DNA of 64,000 nt from Sphingobium sp. BYY-5 (GTDB taxonomy: Bacteria; Pseudomonadota; Alphaproteobacteria; Sphingomonadales; Sphingomonadaceae): the NCBI RefSeq assembly GCF_022758885.1, contig NZ_JALEBH010000001.1, positions 2,697,501-2,761,500 on the forward strand, in the 5' to 3' direction. A program made the position numbers and the translations under genes. Below, in pieces: positions 1 to 9,218 of this stretch (position 1 is the stretch's first letter; every line of letters starts with the position of its first letter). The notes beneath the pieces were generated by a model that worked only from the letters and a program-made list of their open reading frames with translations, ran no database searches and was not told where the DNA came from.

Positions 1-511
1 CTGCCTCGCGCGTGGGGCTGTTGCGTCCCTCCGCCGCGACCAGCAGCGCGCCCTGGATCGTCGCGCCGCTCGCCAGCGTCAGCGTGACGCCATCCTCATT
101 GCGATCGACATGGGTCGCACGGTCGGGCTGGAAGCGGGTCAGGTTTTCGGCGGTGGCCGCCGTCTGCGCCAGGGCGATGCGCAGGTCGCGATTGGGGACC
201 ATCGTCCCCATCACGCCATCATCCGCGTCCGGCGCGAAATCGAGCGCGCCCGGCTCCAGCCCGTCGCTGACCCAGATGCGGTCTATCGGGCAGCCCTTGC
301 CTTCCAGATGCTGGCCCACGCCGATCGCCGACAGCATGGCGAAACTGGTCGAACTGATCGCCGACACGCGCCCGTCGAAGCCGGCGGCGGTCGTGTCGAC
401 CGGATCGGCCGGATCGATCACGGCGGTCGTCACGCCATGGCGGGAAAGAGCGATGCCCAGGGTGAGGCCCACCAGGCCCCCGCCCAATATCACGACGTCG
501 AAGTGTTCCAT
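1..511 (-). CDS. UbiH/COQ6-family FAD-dependent hydroxylase, N-terminal part
   Basis: The 5' part of a flavoprotein monooxygenase; the 3' end lies left of the window. The first ~170 residues start MEHFDVVILGGGLVGLTLG, a Rossmann dinucleotide-binding loop (GxGxxG type). Around residue 45 is DGRVSAISSTSF, the signature that UbiH/UbiF/COQ6 ring hydroxylases of ubiquinone biosynthesis share. The known family role is O2-dependent ring hydroxylation of ubiquinone precursors at the membrane. Which ring position is used cannot be told from this part. The start is the ATG at 509-511, the only one giving the complete FAD motif. A coq7 gene elsewhere in the window fits the same pathway. Confidence 0.85.
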   Translation of the reverse strand, partial: MEHFDVVILGGGLVGLTLGIALSRHGVTTAVIDPADPVDTTAAGFDGRVSAISSTSFAMLSAIGVGQHLEGKGCPIDRIWVSDGLEPGALDFAPDADDGVMGTMVPNRDLRIALAQTAATAENLTRFQPDRATHVDRNEDGVTLTLASGATIQGALLVAAEGRNSPTREA

Positions 512-570
512 GGGGGAGTGTCTAGGCGCTTGGGAGGGGATTGGGAAGCGACCTGGATCAAATAGCATGT

Positions 571-590
571 GCTCCTGCGAAAGCAGGAGC
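571..590. repeat. REP-like hairpin, left half of a split pair
   Basis: A perfect 8-bp stem, GCTCCTGC, closed by a GAAA tetraloop. Its reverse complement lies at 2952-2971 on the other side of the insertion element. Removing the IS leaves two inverted hairpins about 31 nt apart, the architecture of a REP doublet (BIME-like) in the spacer between the ubiH-like gene and ilvE. Confidence 0.75.
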
Positions 591-1326
591 CTAGGTGTAT
601 AGTCCCATCATGTGATGGTGTAGATTTGACCTCATCACAACGGAGGGAGCTATGGGCCAGGTTCTCCACGGCAGCGCCAAGACCACGCACGCCATTCGAG
701 GCGAGCTACAGCGATCGCAAGCTTCGGTCGCGAACCTCGCGAAGCGATACGGGATCAACGAGAAAACCGTCTTGAAGTGGCGCAAGCGGCAGTCGGTCGA
801 AGACCTGCCGATGGGGCCAAAAGAGCGCCGCAGCACCGTCCTCTCGCCCATGGAAGAAGCCGCTATTGTTGCTCTGCGCGTACAGGCGAGGCTTCCGTTG
901 GACGATGTTTACATCGCGCTGAAGGACGTGATCCCACATCTGACGCGGTCGTCGCTGCATCGCTGCCTGCAGCGGCACGGGATCAGTCGCCTGCCCAAAG
1001 CGGACCGCGAGAAACCCAAGAAGTTCAAGGCCTACGAGATCGGCTATTTCCACATCGATATCGCCGAACTGCGACACGAGGGCGGCAAGGCTTTCCTCTA
1101 TGTCGCTGTCGATCGCACATCAAAGCTGGTCTTTGCCCGCATCTATCGCAGGGCGACCAAGATGGTGGCAGCCGGCTTCCTCAAATCGCTGATCCGCACA
1201 GTGCCCTACAAAATCCACACTGTACTGACTGATAATGGCGTGCAGTTCGCTCAGTTCGAGCGCGGCACGGGTCTGAAGCGTCCCGGGTTTTCCGGAGGCT
1301 CCGAACTGTGAGAAGGAGCATCCGGT

Positions 1327-1650
1327 ATGAGCAAGATGGGAAACAGATTTTCGCCTGAGGTCCGTGATCGAGCGGTGCGAATGGTTGGCGAGCACCGTGC
1401 GGATTACGGCTCGGAATGGGAGGCGATGAGTTCGATTGCCTCGAAGATCGGCTGCACGGCCGAGACGCTGCGCCGCTGGTGCCGCACGGAGGCAGGCCGA
1501 CGGGCGGCACCAGCGGCGCAGGGTGTTGATGATAAGGCCCGGCTCAAGCTGCTGGAGCGCGAGGTCAAGGAGCTCCGTCGAGCCAACGAGATCCTTCGCA
1601 AGGCGTCGGCATATTTTGCGATGGCGGAGCTCGACCGCCGCGAGAGATGA
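1327..1650 (+). CDS. IS3-family transposase OrfA
   Basis: A protein of 107 residues that binds the element ends. It starts [20 protein letters not shown], typical of the HTH_Tnp_1 fold, and has the recognition-helix region [10 protein letters not shown] near residues 38-50. A C-terminal leucine-zipper-like stretch ([20 protein letters not shown]) is the OrfA oligomerisation helix. The stop TGA at 1648-1650 overlaps the ATG of orfB at 1647 as ATGA, so OrfB can be made by coupling or as a -1 frameshift OrfAB fusion. Confidence 0.93.
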   Translation: MSKMGNRFSPEVRDRAVRMVGEHRADYGSEWEAMSSIASKIGCTAETLRRWCRTEAGRRAAPAAQGVDDKARLKLLEREVKELRRANEILRKASAYFAMAELDRRER

Positions 1651-2555
1651 TGATGTCGTTCATCGACGTCCATCGCGAGGACCTGGGTATCGAGCCGATC
1701 TGCCGCGAACTGGCGATCGCCCCGTCCTCCTATCACGAACACGCGGCCCGTCTTGCCGATCCGGCGAAGCGTTCCGCCCGTGCGCGCCGGGATGACGACA
1801 TGTGCGAGCAGATCCGGCGCGTTCACGAGGCCAGCTTCGGACTCTACGGCTCGCGCAAGGTCTGGCATCAGTTGCGGCGCGAGGGCCTTGATGTCGCCAA
1901 GTGCACGGTCGAGCGACTGATGCGTAGCATGCGGCTGGCCGGTATTCGTCGAGGGAAGAAGACGACCACGACCGTCAGCAATCCCAAGGCGCCATGCCCG
2001 CTCGACAAGGTGAACCGGGAGTTTCGTGTGGACCGGCCGAACGCCCTGTGGGTAGTCGATTTCACCTATGTCCACACCTGGGCAGGGTTCGTTTACGTGG
2101 CCTTCGTGATCGATGCCTATGCGCGGCGCATCGTGGGCTGGAAGGTCAGTACTTCAGCCACGGCCGGGTTCGTTCTGGATGCCCTTGAGCAGGCGATCCA
2201 TGCGCGCAGACCCGGCCCGGATGACGGCTTGATCCACCACAGCGACAGGGGCGTGCAATACCTCGCCATGAACTACACCCAGCGCCTGGCGGAGGCCAAC
2301 CTCGTGCCCTCGGTCGGCAGCGTCGGCGACAGTTACGACAATGCTTTGGCCGAGACGATCAATGGCCTTTACAAGGCCGAGGTCATCTGGCGCCAGCGGT
2401 CCTGGCCAAGCGCATCGGCGGTGGAAATGGCGACGCTGAGCTGGGTCGACTGGTACAACAACCATCGCCTTTTCGGCCCGCTCGGCTACATCCCACCCGC
2501 CGAGGCCGAAGCTAACTACTATGCGGCCATTGAGACCCTCGATATGGCTGCCTGA
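1647..2555 (+). CDS. IS3-family transposase OrfB (DDE integrase)
   Basis: A 302-residue catalytic subunit. The HTH_21-like N-terminus contains [14 protein letters not shown]. The rve integrase core shows the three acidic residues in [19 protein letters not shown] and [14 protein letters not shown], followed by the usual [19 protein letters not shown] end motif. All catalytic positions are intact, so the enzyme is probably functional. It lies in the -1 frame relative to orfA with an ATGA overlap. Confidence 0.95.
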   Translation: MMMSFIDVHREDLGIEPICRELAIAPSSYHEHAARLADPAKRSARARRDDDMCEQIRRVHEASFGLYGSRKVWHQLRREGLDVAKCTVERLMRSMRLAGIRRGKKTTTTVSNPKAPCPLDKVNREFRVDRPNALWVVDFTYVHTWAGFVYVAFVIDAYARRIVGWKVSTSATAGFVLDALEQAIHARRPGPDDGLIHHSDRGVQYLAMNYTQRLAEANLVPSVGSVGDSYDNALAETINGLYKAEVIWRQRSWPSASAVEMATLSWVDWYNNHRLFGPLGYIPPAEAEANYYAAIETLDMAA

Positions 2556-2951
2556 GTCAAACTGCACAGCCTCCAGAAAACCCGGGACGCTTCAGTCTGA
2601 TCTTCCCGCACATCTTCGGTCGTGTCGCCCAGGAGAATGGTATCGAGCATCGGCTGACCAAGCCCTACCATCCCTGGACCAACGGTCAGGCCGAACGCAT
2701 GGTGCGGACCATCAAGGAAGCAACCGTCAAATCCTTCCATTATGCTTCCATCGTCGAGTTGCGACGACACGTCCGTGACTGGCTGATAGCCTACAACTTC
2801 GCCAAGCAGCTCAAGGCTCTCAGGTTCAAAACCCCTTACGAGGCCATCGACGAACTCTGGAAATCAAAGCCAGACGTCTTTATCGTCAAGCCACACCATC
2901 ACATGATGGGACTAAACAACTAGGGCGCCAAAGCACGCCGTTCGACCCTGG

Positions 2952-2971
2952 GCTCCTGCTTTCGCAGGAGC
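2952..2971. repeat. REP-like hairpin, right half of a split pair
   Basis: GCTCCTGC-TTTC-GCAGGAGC, the exact reverse complement of the hairpin at 571-590. It lies 17 bp beyond the ilvE stop. Together the two hairpins would have formed one inverted doublet before the IS481 insertion. Confidence 0.75.
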
Positions 2972-2987
2972 ACGCAGAGTCCCGAAT

Positions 2988-4079
<1,092 letters not shown>

Positions 4080-4235
4080 GGTGAGTCTCCTTTTCTGGCT
4101 CGGACGGGGCCGCCTATGTCACAGAGCGGCTCATGAAACAATTGGTCATATGTACTGACCCATTTTTCCGGAAAAGTGCCAGTCGCGCCCACCTGGACTC
4201 TTCCCGCGCCGCAACCGCCCCGCTATCGCTGGCCG

Positions 4236-5255
4236 ATGCACTTTTTTTCCGACAATGCCACGCCGATCTCCCCCGAAATCCTGGCCGCGATCGCCGCCGC
4301 CGACCGGGCCGACCATGGTTATGATGGCGACGCATGGAGCGCGCGGCTGGACGGCGCTTTTTCGGACCTGTTCGAAACGCGGGTGAAAGCGCTGTGGATA
4401 TCCACCGGCACGGCGGCGAACAGCATCGCGCTCGCCTGCCTCTGCCCGCCCTATGGTGGCGTGCTGACCCATGAGGAGGCGCATATCGTCGTCGACGAAT
4501 GCGGCGCGCCCGGCTTCTTCACCCATGGCGCGACGCTGATGCCGCTGCCGGGGGAGGGTGCGAAGCTGACGCCCGAAACAATGATCGAACGGTTGAAGGC
4601 GATCCGCCCCGACGTGCATCAGGTGCCGGCGCGCGCGATCAGCATCACCAACGCCACCGAATATGGGCTGGTCTACACGCCGGAGGAGGTCGCGGCGCTG
4701 GGGGATGTGGCGAAGGCGCATGGCCTGGGCTTCCACATGGACGGTGCGCGCTTCGCCAATGCGGCGGCGCATCTGGCCTGTGCGCCCGCCGACGTCACAT
4801 GGCGCGCGGGCGTGGAGGCGCTGAGCTTCGGCTGCGTCAAGAATGGCGGCATGGTGGGCGAGGCTTTGCTCTTCTTCGGCCCGCAGGCCGAGGCGCGCGC
4901 GGTCGAGGCGAAGCGCTGGCGCAAGCGGTCGGGCCATCTCTTTTCCAAGGGGCGCTATCTCGCCGCGCAGATATTGGCGATGGTCGAGGACGATCTGTGG
5001 CTGCGCAACGCCCGCGCGGCCAATGCCGCGGCGCAGGCCCTGGCGGAGGCGGCGACCGGACGGCTGATGCATAAGGTGCAGGCCAATGAATTGTTCGTGC
5101 GGCTGACGGCAGAGGAGGCCGCCGCCCTGCGCGCGCAAGGCTTCGATTTCTACGATTGGGGGGAGGGCGCGGCGCGGCTCGTTACCAACTGGGCGCAGGA
5201 TGCGGCGAGCGTCGTGCCGTTGGCGGCAGCGCTCCGGGCGCTTGACCATGGCTGA
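4236..5255 (+). CDS. threonine aldolase-like PLP enzyme (beta-eliminating lyase family)
   Basis: A protein of 339 residues of the PLP fold-type I Beta_elim_lyase family, to which low-specificity L-threonine aldolases belong (threonine to glycine plus acetaldehyde). It begins MHFFSDNATPISPEILAAI. The substrate/PLP regions are STGTAANSIAL, HMDGARFANAAAH and the lysine segment SFGCVKNGGMVGE. An in-frame ATG 60 bp upstream would add a poorly conserved Pro-rich stretch, so 4236 is preferred. It overlaps the next gene by 8 bp and is probably cotranscribed with it. Exact substrate is inferred from family only. Confidence 0.82.
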   Translation: MHFFSDNATPISPEILAAIAAADRADHGYDGDAWSARLDGAFSDLFETRVKALWISTGTAANSIALACLCPPYGGVLTHEEAHIVVDECGAPGFFTHGATLMPLPGEGAKLTPETMIERLKAIRPDVHQVPARAISITNATEYGLVYTPEEVAALGDVAKAHGLGFHMDGARFANAAAHLACAPADVTWRAGVEALSFGCVKNGGMVGEALLFFGPQAEARAVEAKRWRKRSGHLFSKGRYLAAQILAMVEDDLWLRNARAANAAAQALAEAATGRLMHKVQANELFVRLTAEEAAALRAQGFDFYDWGEGAARLVTNWAQDAASVVPLAAALRALDHG

Positions 5256-6144
5256 GGACAGGAGGGGCGGTGTCGCCCTGCCCTTCATTCTGGTGACGCT
5301 GATCTGGAGTTCGACCTGGATCGTCATCCGCGACCAGATCGGATCGGTTCCGGCCAGTTGGTCGGTCTGTTATCGCTTCCTGCTCGCGGGGGTCGCCATG
5401 GCCGCCTTTGCCAAATGGCGCGGCGTTCCCCTGTGGATCGGCTGGCGCGGCCTGGCCTATGCCGCGCTGCTGGGCGTGGCGCAGTTCGTGCTGAACTTCA
5501 ACTTCGTCTATCGTGCGGAATATTATCTCACCTCCGGCGTGGTGGCGGTCGTCTACGCGATGCTGCTGATCCCCAATTCGATCCTGGCCTTCCTCATCTT
5601 CCGCCAGCCGGTCGGCCGCGCCTTCATCGGCGGGTCGGTGGTGGCGGTGACGGGCATCGTCCTGATGTTGGGCCATGAATATCATGCGGCGACGGTGCGG
5701 CCCGATATGGTGCTGCTGGGCGCGGCCTTCTCGTTCGCCGGGCTGATGAGCGCATCGACCGCCAATGTCATGCAGGGAATGGAGATCGCCCGACGGCTGC
5801 CGATGGTGGCGGTGCTGGCCTGGGCGATGCTGATCGGCGCGGGCGTGGACGCGCTCTTCGCCTGGGTGACGGTCGGGCCGCCGACCTTCGATCCGCGCCT
5901 TGGCTATATATTGGGCGTCGGCTGGCTGGGTCTGGCCGGGTCGGTCGTGACCTTCCCGCTCTATTTCACCCTGATCCAGCGCATGGGCGCGGGCCGCGCA
6001 GCCTATACCAGCGTCCTCATCCCGGTGATCGCGATGCTGATCTCCACCATGGCGGAGGGCTATCGCTGGTCGGCGCTGGCGATGATCGGCGCGGTGCTGG
6101 CGGTCGCCGGGATGGCGATCGCGCTGCGTTCCAAGGCGGCTTAG
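5248..6144 (+). CDS. EamA/DMT-superfamily transporter
   Basis: An inner-membrane protein of 298 residues with about ten hydrophobic helices and the two-fold EamA repeat. It begins FILVTLIWSSTWIVIRDQIG, the typical first EamA helix with W-S/G-S-x-W. The family exports amino acids or other metabolites; the substrate is unknown. The ATG at 5248 lies inside the end of the aldolase-like gene, suggesting translational coupling. The pair could handle amino-acid turnover and efflux, which is inference. Confidence 0.85.
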   Translation: MAEDRRGGVALPFILVTLIWSSTWIVIRDQIGSVPASWSVCYRFLLAGVAMAAFAKWRGVPLWIGWRGLAYAALLGVAQFVLNFNFVYRAEYYLTSGVVAVVYAMLLIPNSILAFLIFRQPVGRAFIGGSVVAVTGIVLMLGHEYHAATVRPDMVLLGAAFSFAGLMSASTANVMQGMEIARRLPMVAVLAWAMLIGAGVDALFAWVTVGPPTFDPRLGYILGVGWLGLAGSVVTFPLYFTLIQRMGAGRAAYTSVLIPVIAMLISTMAEGYRWSALAMIGAVLAVAGMAIALRSKAA

Positions 6145-6308
6145 CGGAAGGCGCCCGGTTGGTAGCGCAGCTTGGCGGCGTTCACCTTGTCGAGCAGGCT
6201 GGCGATCGATTCGGACGACGCGGCGGCGCGACCGGGCGCGGAATGATCGTGCATCCTATGGCTGAGCGCGGAAAAGGCCCTGTCGATACGGGCGTCGATG
6301 CGGGTCAT
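6141..6308 (-). CDS. small conserved-looking protein, 55 residues
   Basis: The short frame starts MTRIDARIDRAFSALSHRMH and ends AAKLRYQPGAFR. A GGGAAG ribosome-binding sequence lies 5-6 nt before the ATG at 6306-6308. The composition is soluble and helical, and no domain was recognised. Its stop (complement of TTA 6141-6143) overlaps the stop of the convergent transporter gene by 4 bp. Support is the RBS, the codon bias and the exact filling of the gap; function is unknown. Confidence 0.45.
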   Translation of the reverse strand: MTRIDARIDRAFSALSHRMHDHSAPGRAAASSESIASLLDKVNAAKLRYQPGAFR

Positions 6309-6397
6309 GGGACTTCCCTTGTGAAGCGATGTCCCCCTTTTCCGCCAGTCCGGTTAACAAGGCGTAAACCATGAGGCGGGCCGCATCGGAGGCCGCA

Positions 6398-7195
6398 TCA
6401 GAAGCAGGCGCGCAGCCCTTCGCGATAAGTGGGATAGCGGGGGGACCAGCCGAGCAGGCGCTTGGCGCGGCCGTTCGCCACCCGGCGGTTTTCAGCGTAG
6501 AAGGACCGCGCCATCGGGGAAAGCTGCGCCTCCTCCAGGCTCAGCAGCGGCGGGAGCGGCTGGCCGAGGATCGCACAGGCTTCCTCGATCAAACGGTTTT
6601 GCGCGCAGGGCAGATCATCGGACAGATTGTAGATGCCGGGCGGGCCGCGGCGGAGCGCGGCGACGATGCCCGCGACGATATCGTCGATATGGGCACGGCT
6701 GAACACCTGATCGGGCAGGTCGATGCGATGTGCGCGTCCCTCCCGCACGCGGTCGAGCGCCGAACGGCCGGGGCCGTAGATGCCGGGCAGGCGGAAACGG
6801 CGGATGTCGGGGCGGAGCGCACCCCAATCGGCATCGGCCTGCGCGCGCGCGACGCGGTGGCCCAGGCGCATGGGGCTGGATTCATCGACCCAGGCGCCCG
6901 CCGCATTGCCATAGACGCCGGTGGAGGAGAGGTAGCCGGTCCAGATCGCGTGGGCGGCTCCTATGGCAGGACCGTAGCGGGTCAGGACGGGATCGACCTC
7001 GCCTTCGGGCGGGACGGAGGAGAGGATGTGGGTCGCCTGCACTATGGCGACGCGGACGGCGCTGTCGTCATCGAAGGCGAAGGTTTCGGCATCGGCCGCG
7101 CGGCGGACGCCGGTGATGCGCCAGCCTTCGGCGCGCAGGCGGGTCGCGAGGCGCGATGCGGTATAGCCCATCCCCAGGATCAGCATATGGGGCAT
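6398..7195 (-). CDS. NAD(P)-dependent SDR, epimerase-like (YeeZ type)
   Basis: A soluble protein of 265 residues with an extended SDR Rossmann start, MPHMLILGMGYTASRLATRL. Motifs include GYLSSTGVYGN, the active-site Ser/Tyr region, FRLPGIYGPGRS and IYNLSDD. It resembles the short sugar-epimerase-like YeeZ proteins; no substrate is known. It starts 12 bp after the sufA stop on the same strand, so it is probably the last gene of the suf transcript. Confidence 0.8.
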   Translation of the reverse strand: MPHMLILGMGYTASRLATRLRAEGWRITGVRRAADAETFAFDDDSAVRVAIVQATHILSSVPPEGEVDPVLTRYGPAIGAAHAIWTGYLSSTGVYGNAAGAWVDESSPMRLGHRVARAQADADWGALRPDIRRFRLPGIYGPGRSALDRVREGRAHRIDLPDQVFSRAHIDDIVAGIVAALRRGPPGIYNLSDDLPCAQNRLIEEACAILGQPLPPLLSLEEAQLSPMARSFYAENRRVANGRAKRLLGWSPRYPTYREGLRACF

Positions 7196-7207
7196 GGGCG
7201 GCGATCC

Positions 7208-7567
7208 TCAGACCGTGAAGCTCTCGCCGCAGCCGCAACTGCCCTTGGCATTGGGATTGTTGAAGACGAAGCCAGCGGTGAAGTCGTCCTCCACCCAGTC
7301 CATGGTCGATCCGATCAGGTAGAGCACCGACGCACCGTCGATATAGAGGACACCGCCGGGCGTTTCGATCTTCTCGTCGAACCTGGCTTCCTCGCGCACA
7401 TAGTCGACCGAATAGGCAAGGCCCGAACAGCCGCGCTTGGGCGTCGACAGCTTGACCCCGATCGCGCCTTCGGGCGCCTGGGCCATCAGGTCGGCAATGC
7501 GCTGCTGCGCGCTCGGCATCAGGATGACGGCGGCAGGACGGGCGCGAACCTTGGTTTCGACGGTCAT
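7208..7567 (-). CDS. sufA: SufA-type iron-sulfur cluster carrier
   Basis: An A-type carrier (HesB/IscA fold) of 119 residues that accepts and transfers Fe-S clusters. The three conserved cysteines are visible: one in PKRGCSGLAY and two in the C-terminal SCGCGESF. FNNPNAKGSCGCG is the classical signature. The start is ATG 7567, which overlaps the sufT stop by one base (TGATG). A longer in-frame extension upstream lies inside sufT and is rejected. Confidence 0.93.
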   Translation of the reverse strand: MTVETKVRARPAAVILMPSAQQRIADLMAQAPEGAIGVKLSTPKRGCSGLAYSVDYVREEARFDEKIETPGGVLYIDGASVLYLIGSTMDWVEDDFTAGFVFNNPNAKGSCGCGESFTV

Positions 7568-8016
7568 CAGAGCATCCCCAGTTCGAGCTTGGCTTCGTCC
7601 GACATTTTCTGCGGGTCCCATGGCGGGTCCCAGACGAGGTTGACCTGTGCGTCACCGACGCCCGGCACCGCACCGACGCGCAGTTCGACTTCGCCCGGCA
7701 TGGATTCGGCGACCGGGCAATGCGGCGTGGTCAGCGTCATGGTGACGACGGCATGGCCGTCCTCCGTCACGTCGACGCCGTAGATCAGGCCCAGATCATA
7801 GATATTGACCGGAATTTCCGGGTCGTAGATTTCCTTGAGCGCATCGATGATCGCTTCATACAGGTCGCCGCCCGGCTCGCCCTTGGGGGCGTCGGATGGC
7901 TGTGCGCTCAGGAACCCGTCGAGATAATCGCGCTGGCGCGGCTCCTCGACCCGCGCCTTGGGCGGTGCTTCGACGGCGTCTACTTCTTCCACCATGATCC
8001 TGTTTTCCTCGGTCAT
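7567..8016 (-). CDS. sufT: SufT / MIP18-family (DUF59) Fe-S assembly protein
   Basis: A protein of 149 residues. A variable charged N-terminus is followed by the MIP18/DUF59 domain from about residue 55: LKEIYDPEIPVNIYDLGLIY, then MTLTTPHCPVAESMP with the conserved cysteine, and DPPWDPQKMSDEAK. SufT proteins assist Fe-S maturation in SUF operons. The start overlaps the sufS stop (ATGA) and the stop abuts sufA, so the three are translationally coupled. Confidence 0.92.
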   Translation of the reverse strand: MTEENRIMVEEVDAVEAPPKARVEEPRQRDYLDGFLSAQPSDAPKGEPGGDLYEAIIDALKEIYDPEIPVNIYDLGLIYGVDVTEDGHAVVTMTLTTPHCPVAESMPGEVELRVGAVPGVGDAQVNLVWDPPWDPQKMSDEAKLELGML

Positions 8017-9218
8017 CCGAAGATCTTCCTTACCCGTTCAAGTCCCGCGACCAGCGCATCCACATCGCTTTCGTCGCTATAGATGCCGAAGCTCGCCCGT
8101 GCGGTCGCCTCAACGCCCAGATGGCGCATCAGCGGCTGGGCGCAATGATGCCCGGCGCGGATCGCGACACCCGTTTCGTCCAATATGGTGCCGACATCGT
8201 GCGGATGCACCCCCTCGACCTCGAAAGAGAGGATGCCGGCCGAATCTTCCGGCCCGAAGACGCGCACGCTGTTGAGGCTTTGCAGCGCGGCCCGCGCCTT
8301 GGCCACCAGCGCGCCTTCATGGGCATGGACCCGATCGAGGCCGATGGCCTGCACATAATCGATCGCCGCCGACAGGCCGACGACGCCGGTGATATGCGGC
8401 GTCCCGGCTTCGAACCGGGTCGGCGCGGGGGCGTAGGTCGTCTTCTCGAACGTCACCTTGTCGATCATCGACCCGCCCCCCTGATAGGGCGGCATGGCGT
8501 CGAGCAGCTCCTTGCGCGCCCACAGCACGCCGATGCCGGTCGGGCCGTAGAGCTTGTGCGCGGAAAAGACGTAGAAATCGCAACCGAGCGCCGTCACATC
8601 GACGGCAAGGCGCGGCACCGCCTGGCAACCGTCGATCAAAATCTTCGCGCCAACCATATGGGCGATGTCGGCGGCGCGGCGCACGTCGAGCAGGCTGCCC
8701 AGCACGTTCGACACATGGGCCAGCGCGACCATCCTGTGCGCGGGCGTAATCATCGCGCGCATCGCGTCGAGATCGATCCGGCCGTCGGCGGTCAGCGGCA
8801 CGACGTCGATATGGGCGCCGATCTTTTCCGCGACCATCTGCCACGGCACGATATTGCTGTGATGCTCCAGCATCGACAGCAGGATGCGATCGCCGGCTTT
8901 GAGCTGCGTCCCAGCCCAGCATTGCGCGACCAGGTTGATGCCCTCGGTCGCGCCGCGGACATAGACGATCTCGCTGTCCGATGCTGCGCCGATGAAGTCC
9001 GCAACCTTGCGCCGCGCCGCTTCATAGGCGAGCGTCATATTGGCCGAGCGTTCATAGACGCCGCGATGGACCGTCGCATAATCCGGGCCATAGGCGCGGG
9101 CGATGGCGTCGATCACGGCATTGGGCTTCTGCGCGGTGGCGGCGCTGTCGAGATAGTGCCAGTCGCCGACACCAGGGAAATCATCGCGAAGCCGCAAAGT
9201 CTGGGCGAGATCGGTCAT
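8013..9218 (-). CDS. sufS: cysteine desulfurase SufS
   Basis: A group II PLP-dependent desulfurase of 401 residues that takes sulfur from cysteine and hands persulfide to SufE. The PLP lysine is in FSAHKLYGPTGIG. The persulfide cysteine, about C359, is in RAGHHCAQPLMRH. Start MTDLAQTLRLRDDFPG at 9218 overlaps the sufD stop by ATGA; an upstream in-frame extension lies inside sufD. Its partner SufE is encoded 19 kb away at 27953-28405. Confidence 0.96.
   Translation of the reverse strand: MTDLAQTLRLRDDFPGVGDWHYLDSAATAQKPNAVIDAIARAYGPDYATVHRGVYERSANMTLAYEAARRKVADFIGAASDSEIVYVRGATEGINLVAQCWAGTQLKAGDRILLSMLEHHSNIVPWQMVAEKIGAHIDVVPLTADGRIDLDAMRAMITPAHRMVALAHVSNVLGSLLDVRRAADIAHMVGAKILIDGCQAVPRLAVDVTALGCDFYVFSAHKLYGPTGIGVLWARKELLDAMPPYQGGGSMIDKVTFEKTTYAPAPTRFEAGTPHITGVVGLSAAIDYVQAIGLDRVHAHEGALVAKARAALQSLNSVRVFGPEDSAGILSFEVEGVHPHDVGTILDETGVAIRAGHHCAQPLMRHLGVEATARASFGIYSDESDVDALVAGLERVRKIFG

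Larger units (their letters stand above)
1274..2594 (+). mobile_element. IS3-family insertion sequence, complete
   Basis: A 1321-bp element with 27-bp terminal inverted repeats. The left end TGAAGCGTCCCGGGTTTTCC and the reverse-complemented right end TGAAGCGTCCCGGGTTTTCT differ at one base in that stretch and then agree. It is flanked by a 3-bp direct duplication, GTC, at 1271-1273 and 2595-2597, as expected for IS3 elements. It carries the usual orfA and orfB in overlapping frames and looks complete and potentially active. The subgroup was not assigned. Confidence 0.95.
595..2919 (+). mobile_element. IS481-family insertion sequence, interrupted by an IS3 element
   Basis: Terminal inverted repeats are visible: the left end reads (G)TGTATAGTCCCATCATG and the right end, reverse complemented, (T)TGTTTAGTCCCATCATG; the match continues through GTGATGGTGT. 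The TGT...ACA tips fit the IS481 family. CTAG occurs at 591-594 and at 2920-2923, so the target duplication is CTAG; a 5-bp CTAGG duplication with a start at 596 is equally possible. The element landed between two inverted REP-like hairpins. Its transposase gene is split by the IS3 element at 1274-2594. Confidence 0.85.
652..2923 (+). pseudogene. IS481-family transposase split by IS3 insertion
   Basis: The 5' part (652-1273) encodes an N-terminal helix-turn-helix and the first two acidic residues of a DDE integrase core (FHIDIAEL and LTDNGVQF). The 3' part (2598-2923) resumes with IFPHIFGRV and carries the catalytic Glu in WTNGQAERM. Removing the IS3 element plus one copy of its GTC duplication restores one open frame of 315 codons without a frameshift, so the insertion is probably recent. 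In its present state the upstream frame reads into IS3 and stops at 1309-1311. The intact form would end at TAG 2921-2923, which lies in the CTAG target duplication rather than in the element proper. Confidence 0.9.

Noticed and set aside
5200..5247. Upstream in-frame extension of the DMT transporter
   Set aside because: It lies inside the aldolase-like gene, reads Arg-rich and would push the first transmembrane helix away from the start.
8036..8060. TTCAAGTCC-like tRNA T-loop resemblance
   Set aside because: It lies inside sufS with no matching acceptor or anticodon stems.
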